DNA from: Alphaproteobacteria bacterium
GTDB lineage: Bacteria; Pseudomonadota; Alphaproteobacteria; Rhodobacterales; Rhodobacteraceae
Assembly (NCBI GenBank): GCA_013151535.1
Contig: JAADIC010000195.1
Location: 1-8,017, forward strand
DNA: 8,017 nucleotides
Direction: 5' to 3'
Within the stretch, counting starts at the first letter, position 1; each line of letters starts with the position of its first letter. A program made the translations under genes and the position numbers. This document shows positions 5,536-8,017 of this stretch, one piece after another. The notes under the pieces were generated by a model, which was given only the letters and a program-made list of their open reading frames with translations, had not been told where the DNA came from and did no database searches.

Positions 5536-5557
5536 CATTCCAATTCAGGGTGGAATG
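5536..5557 (-). promoter_or_regulatory. Small hairpin between dnaE and the membrane-protein gene
   Basis: CATTCCA (5536-5542) and TGGAATG (5551-5557) are exact complements with an 8-nt loop. In the minus-strand transcript the hairpin ends 8 nt before the membrane-protein ATG, where the ribosome binding site should lie, so it could hide the start or simply be chance. There is no T-run, so termination is not indicated. Confidence 0.3.
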
Positions 5558-5567
5558 TAAGCTCACT

Positions 5568-8017
5568 TCAAAACTCCTCGACGGCCACAACGCCCGGCAA
5601 ACTCTTAATTGCGCCTTTGACTTGAGGTGACACGGGGTATTTTGATTTTAGGTCTACATATACATCCGCTGACGTTTCACCAAGCATCAAACCAAACAAA
5701 GAGATTTCAACAGGGCCCCAGCTTCTTGGATCAGTGCCTTCTTTCGCATTTTCCAAAACGGATTTTATCGAAAGGGCAATATCTCCATCATTGATATTGT
5801 ACTGCAACCCCATCGCTGCCGCATCGGCCACGGCCACGTCGACCAGTTGCACTGAATTGGCCAGCAGTTTGAGCTGGTCGCCTTCAAGGTCGGCTTTAAC
5901 CGCCAGCACCACGTTGTTGCCGGCACTTAGCAGATCGCGGTATTTTTCCAGACCTTCGGAAAACACCGTGACCTCGTATTGCCCCGTGGGGTCGGTCAGT
6001 TGCACGAAGGCGAAACGGTTGCCTCGGGCGGATTTGCGTTCTTGGCGTCCGGCCACGGTTCCGGCGATTTTGGCGGGGATGGAGCGGCGTCCCTCGACCC
6101 GTTGCCGCAGTTCAACCAGTGTCAGAACGCCCTTGCGTTTGAGTGGGCCTTGGTAATCATCCAGCGGATGGCCGGACAGGTAAAAGCCGATGGCCTGATG
6201 TTCCTGACCCAGCCGTTCGACCGGCAGCCAATCCTCGGGCATCGGCAGGCGGGGTACCGGCAAATCCTCGCCTGAATCACCAAACAACCCGCCTTGGGCG
6301 GAGTGGCGATCCTCATGTACCGCTGCCGACCACGCCGCCAGTTTATCGACGCTGGCCAGCACTTTGTTGCGGTTGCCGTCAAGCTGATCGAACGCGCCCG
6401 AGCGGGCCAACATTTCCATCGGGCGTTTGCCGATGCGTTTGATATCGACGCGTCGGGCGAAATCAAACAGGTCGCGGAACGGTTTATCGCCGCGTCCTTC
6501 GGAGATAAGTTTCATCGCTTCGACGCCAACGTTTTTCAACCCGCCCAGCGCATAGGCGATCTGGCCGTCATGCACCGAAAACGTCGCTTGCGAGCGGTTG
6601 ACGCAAGGCGGGATCAGCGGGATTTCGAGGCGTTTGACCTCGTCAATATAGACGCCAAGTTTATCGGTCAGGTGCAAATCGCAATTCATCACGGCGGCCA
6701 TGAATTCGACCGGATGATTGGCCTTGAGCCATGCGGTTTGATAGGAAACGACGCCGTAAGCCGCTGCGTGGGATTTGTTGAAACCGTAATTGGCGAATTT
6801 GTCCAGAAGGTTCCAGACCTCGATCGCCTTGTCCTTTTTAACGCCGTTTTCCGCCGCCCCTTTGATGAATTTCGGCCGCTCCGCATCCATCGCCGCCTGA
6901 ATTTTCTTACCCATGGCCCGGCGCAGCAAATCAGCACCGCCAAGCGAATACCCCGCCATTTCCTGGGCGATCTGCATCACCTGTTCCTGATAGACAATGA
7001 TGCCCTGGGTTTCGTCCAGCAGATGGTCGATTGAAGGGTGCAGGTTTTCGCGCTCCTTGCGGTGGTTTTTCACGTCACAGAACATCGGGATGTTTTCCAT
7101 CGGGCCGGGGCGATAGAGGGCCACCAGCGCGATGATATCCTCGATTGTGGTCGGCTTCATCCGGCCCAGCGCGTCCATCATGCCGCTGCTTTCCACCTGA
7201 AACACGGCGACGGTTTTGGCGGAGGCGTACAGATCGAAGGTTTTGGGATCATCCAGCGGGATCGCGCCGATGTCGATGTCGATGCCGCGCGCGCGCAGAA
7301 GATCAAGCGCGTTCTGGATCACGGTCAGAGTTTTGAGGCCGAGGAAGTCGAACTTGACCAGACCGGCCTGCTCGACCCATTTCATGTTGAACTGGGTGGC
7401 GGGCATGTCGGAACGCGGGTCTTTGTAAAGCGGCACCAGCTCATCCAGCGAGCGATCCCCGATCACCACACCGGCGGCGTGGGTTGAGGCGTTGCGCAGC
7501 AGCCCTTCGACCTCTTGGGCATAGCCAAGCATGCGGGCGACGACTTCTTCCGATTTCGCCTCTTCGCGCAGGCGTGGTTCATCCGCCAGGGCCTTTTCGA
7601 TGCTGACGGGTTTGACGCCCTCGACCGGGATCAGCTTTGATATGCGGTCGACCTGACCGTAAGGCATTTGCAGCACGCGACCGACATCGCGCACGGCGGC
7701 TTTGGACAACAGCGCGCCGAAGGTGATGATTTGTGCGACGCGGTCGCGGCCATATTTTTGTTGCACATATTCGATCACCTCCTCGCGGCGGTCCATACAG
7801 AAATCGATGTCGAAATCCGGCATGGAAACCCGTTCGGGGTTGAGGAAACGTTCAAACAGCAGGCTGTATCGCAACGGATCAAGATCGGTGATGGTCAGGG
7901 CATAGGCCACAAGCGAGCCCGCGCCAGAGCCACGGCCCGGGCCGACGGGAATGTTGTTATCCTTGGCCCATTTGATGAAATCAGCCACGATCAGGAAATA
8001 GCCGGGAAAGCCCATAT
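5568..8017 (-). CDS. dnaE: DNA polymerase III alpha subunit, partial (N-terminus outside window)
   Basis: This is the catalytic subunit of the replicative polymerase. The window holds the last 816 or so codons; the frame continues past the right edge, so the PHP domain and start are missing. The Met at 8013-8015 is internal. Numbering from that Met, GPGRGSGAGS is at 25-34, and the PDFDID motif at 66-71 supplies catalytic aspartates. KFDFLGLKT at 221-229 supplies the third (Asp223). The fingers, helix-hairpin-helix and beta-clamp-binding regions follow. An OB-fold lies at about 645-725 (IAGTVAGRQERKS onward), then a tail to VVAVEEF that in this family contacts tau. The architecture is DnaE, not PolC, as there is no inserted exonuclease. 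The last 80 codons (below about 5815) drop sharply in GC but stay in frame. Whether the gene is dnaE1 or the imuC-like dnaE2 is judged by the intact C-terminal tail, favouring dnaE1. Confidence 0.97.
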   Translation of the reverse strand, partial: MGFPGYFLIVADFIKWAKDNNIPVGPGRGSGAGSLVAYALTITDLDPLRYSLLFERFLNPERVSMPDFDIDFCMDRREEVIEYVQQKYGRDRVAQIITFGALLSKAAVRDVGRVLQMPYGQVDRISKLIPVEGVKPVSIEKALADEPRLREEAKSEEVVARMLGYAQEVEGLLRNASTHAAGVVIGDRSLDELVPLYKDPRSDMPATQFNMKWVEQAGLVKFDFLGLKTLTVIQNALDLLRARGIDIDIGAIPLDDPKTFDLYASAKTVAVFQVESSGMMDALGRMKPTTIEDIIALVALYRPGPMENIPMFCDVKNHRKERENLHPSIDHLLDETQGIIVYQEQVMQIAQEMAGYSLGGADLLRRAMGKKIQAAMDAERPKFIKGAAENGVKKDKAIEVWNLLDKFANYGFNKSHAAAYGVVSYQTAWLKANHPVEFMAAVMNCDLHLTDKLGVYIDEVKRLEIPLIPPCVNRSQATFSVHDGQIAYALGGLKNVGVEAMKLISEGRGDKPFRDLFDFARRVDIKRIGKRPMEMLARSGAFDQLDGNRNKVLASVDKLAAWSAAVHEDRHSAQGGLFGDSGEDLPVPRLPMPEDWLPVERLGQEHQAIGFYLSGHPLDDYQGPLKRKGVLTLVELRQRVEGRRSIPAKIAGTVAGRQERKSARGNRFAFVQLTDPTGQYEVTVFSEGLEKYRDLLSAGNNVVLAVKADLEGDQLKLLANSVQLVDVAVADAAAMGLQYNINDGDIALSIKSVLENAKEGTDPRSWGPVEISLFGLMLGETSADVYVDLKSKYPVSPQVKGAIKSLPGVVAVEEF

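Noticed and set aside
6294..7034. 246-codon plus-strand open frame
   Set aside because: It is fully antisense to dnaE, whose protein is strongly conserved there. Its translation has no recognisable motif and is a by-product of GC-rich codon use.
1..8017. CRISPR array, tRNA or rRNA genes, insertion sequence or phage genes
   Set aside because: No regularly spaced repeats, no cloverleaf-like or rRNA sequence, and no transposase or integrase motifs were seen on either strand.

Overview
The window looks like chromosomal DNA of an alphaproteobacterium, most likely Rhodobacterales (Roseobacter/Rhodobacter group). The evidence is the short-form HisG paired with HisZ, the hisS-hisZ-hisG order, a HisRS motif 2 of the divergent alphaproteobacterial type, a perfect FNR-type box and mostly GC-rich coding DNA (about 60% in hand-counted core rows). 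This assignment is inference from sequence features, not a database match.

Layout from left to right. Positions 1-182 hold no convincing gene but contain a 14-bp inverted repeat with a smaller hairpin inside its loop. Next, on the minus strand, is a small exported monohaem cytochrome c (183-707) with a clear Shine-Dalgarno sequence and a perfect TTGAT-N4-ATCAA box 72 nt before its start. Then, also on the minus strand, comes the operon hisS (4203-2649), hisZ (2645-1533), hisG (1536-838). Its genes are packed within 3 nt or overlap by 4 nt. On the plus strand and divergent from hisS is slyX (4326-4535). A 209-bp AT-rich convergent gap with palindromes and an 11-bp tandem repeat follows. Beyond it, on the minus strand, are an uncharacterised six-helix membrane protein (5527-4745) and, 40 nt upstream of it, the 3' two-thirds of dnaE (5568-8017, cut by the window edge).

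The his genes join two histidine functions. HisS charges tRNA-His. HisZ is a HisRS-derived regulatory subunit that the short HisG needs to catalyse the first step of histidine biosynthesis. dnaE encodes the replicative polymerase alpha subunit. The cytochrome is probably an electron carrier switched by oxygen through an FNR/FnrL-type regulator.

Two irregularities stand out. First, hisS, normally essential, is split by a +1/-2 frameshift located to about 3259-3267. Second, base composition is mosaic: the middle of hisS (about 3280-3710) and the block from the 3' end of dnaE through the membrane gene (about 4540-5815) drop to about 37-48% GC in most hand-counted rows, between flanks near 62%. 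The hisS frameshift lies at one edge of such a tract. Recombination with a lower-GC relative, or an assembly or sequencing artefact, are the main explanations. I did not find a convincing wholly new system; the best leads are the hisS break with its tract, the FNR-controlled cytochrome, and the structured DNA in the two gaps.
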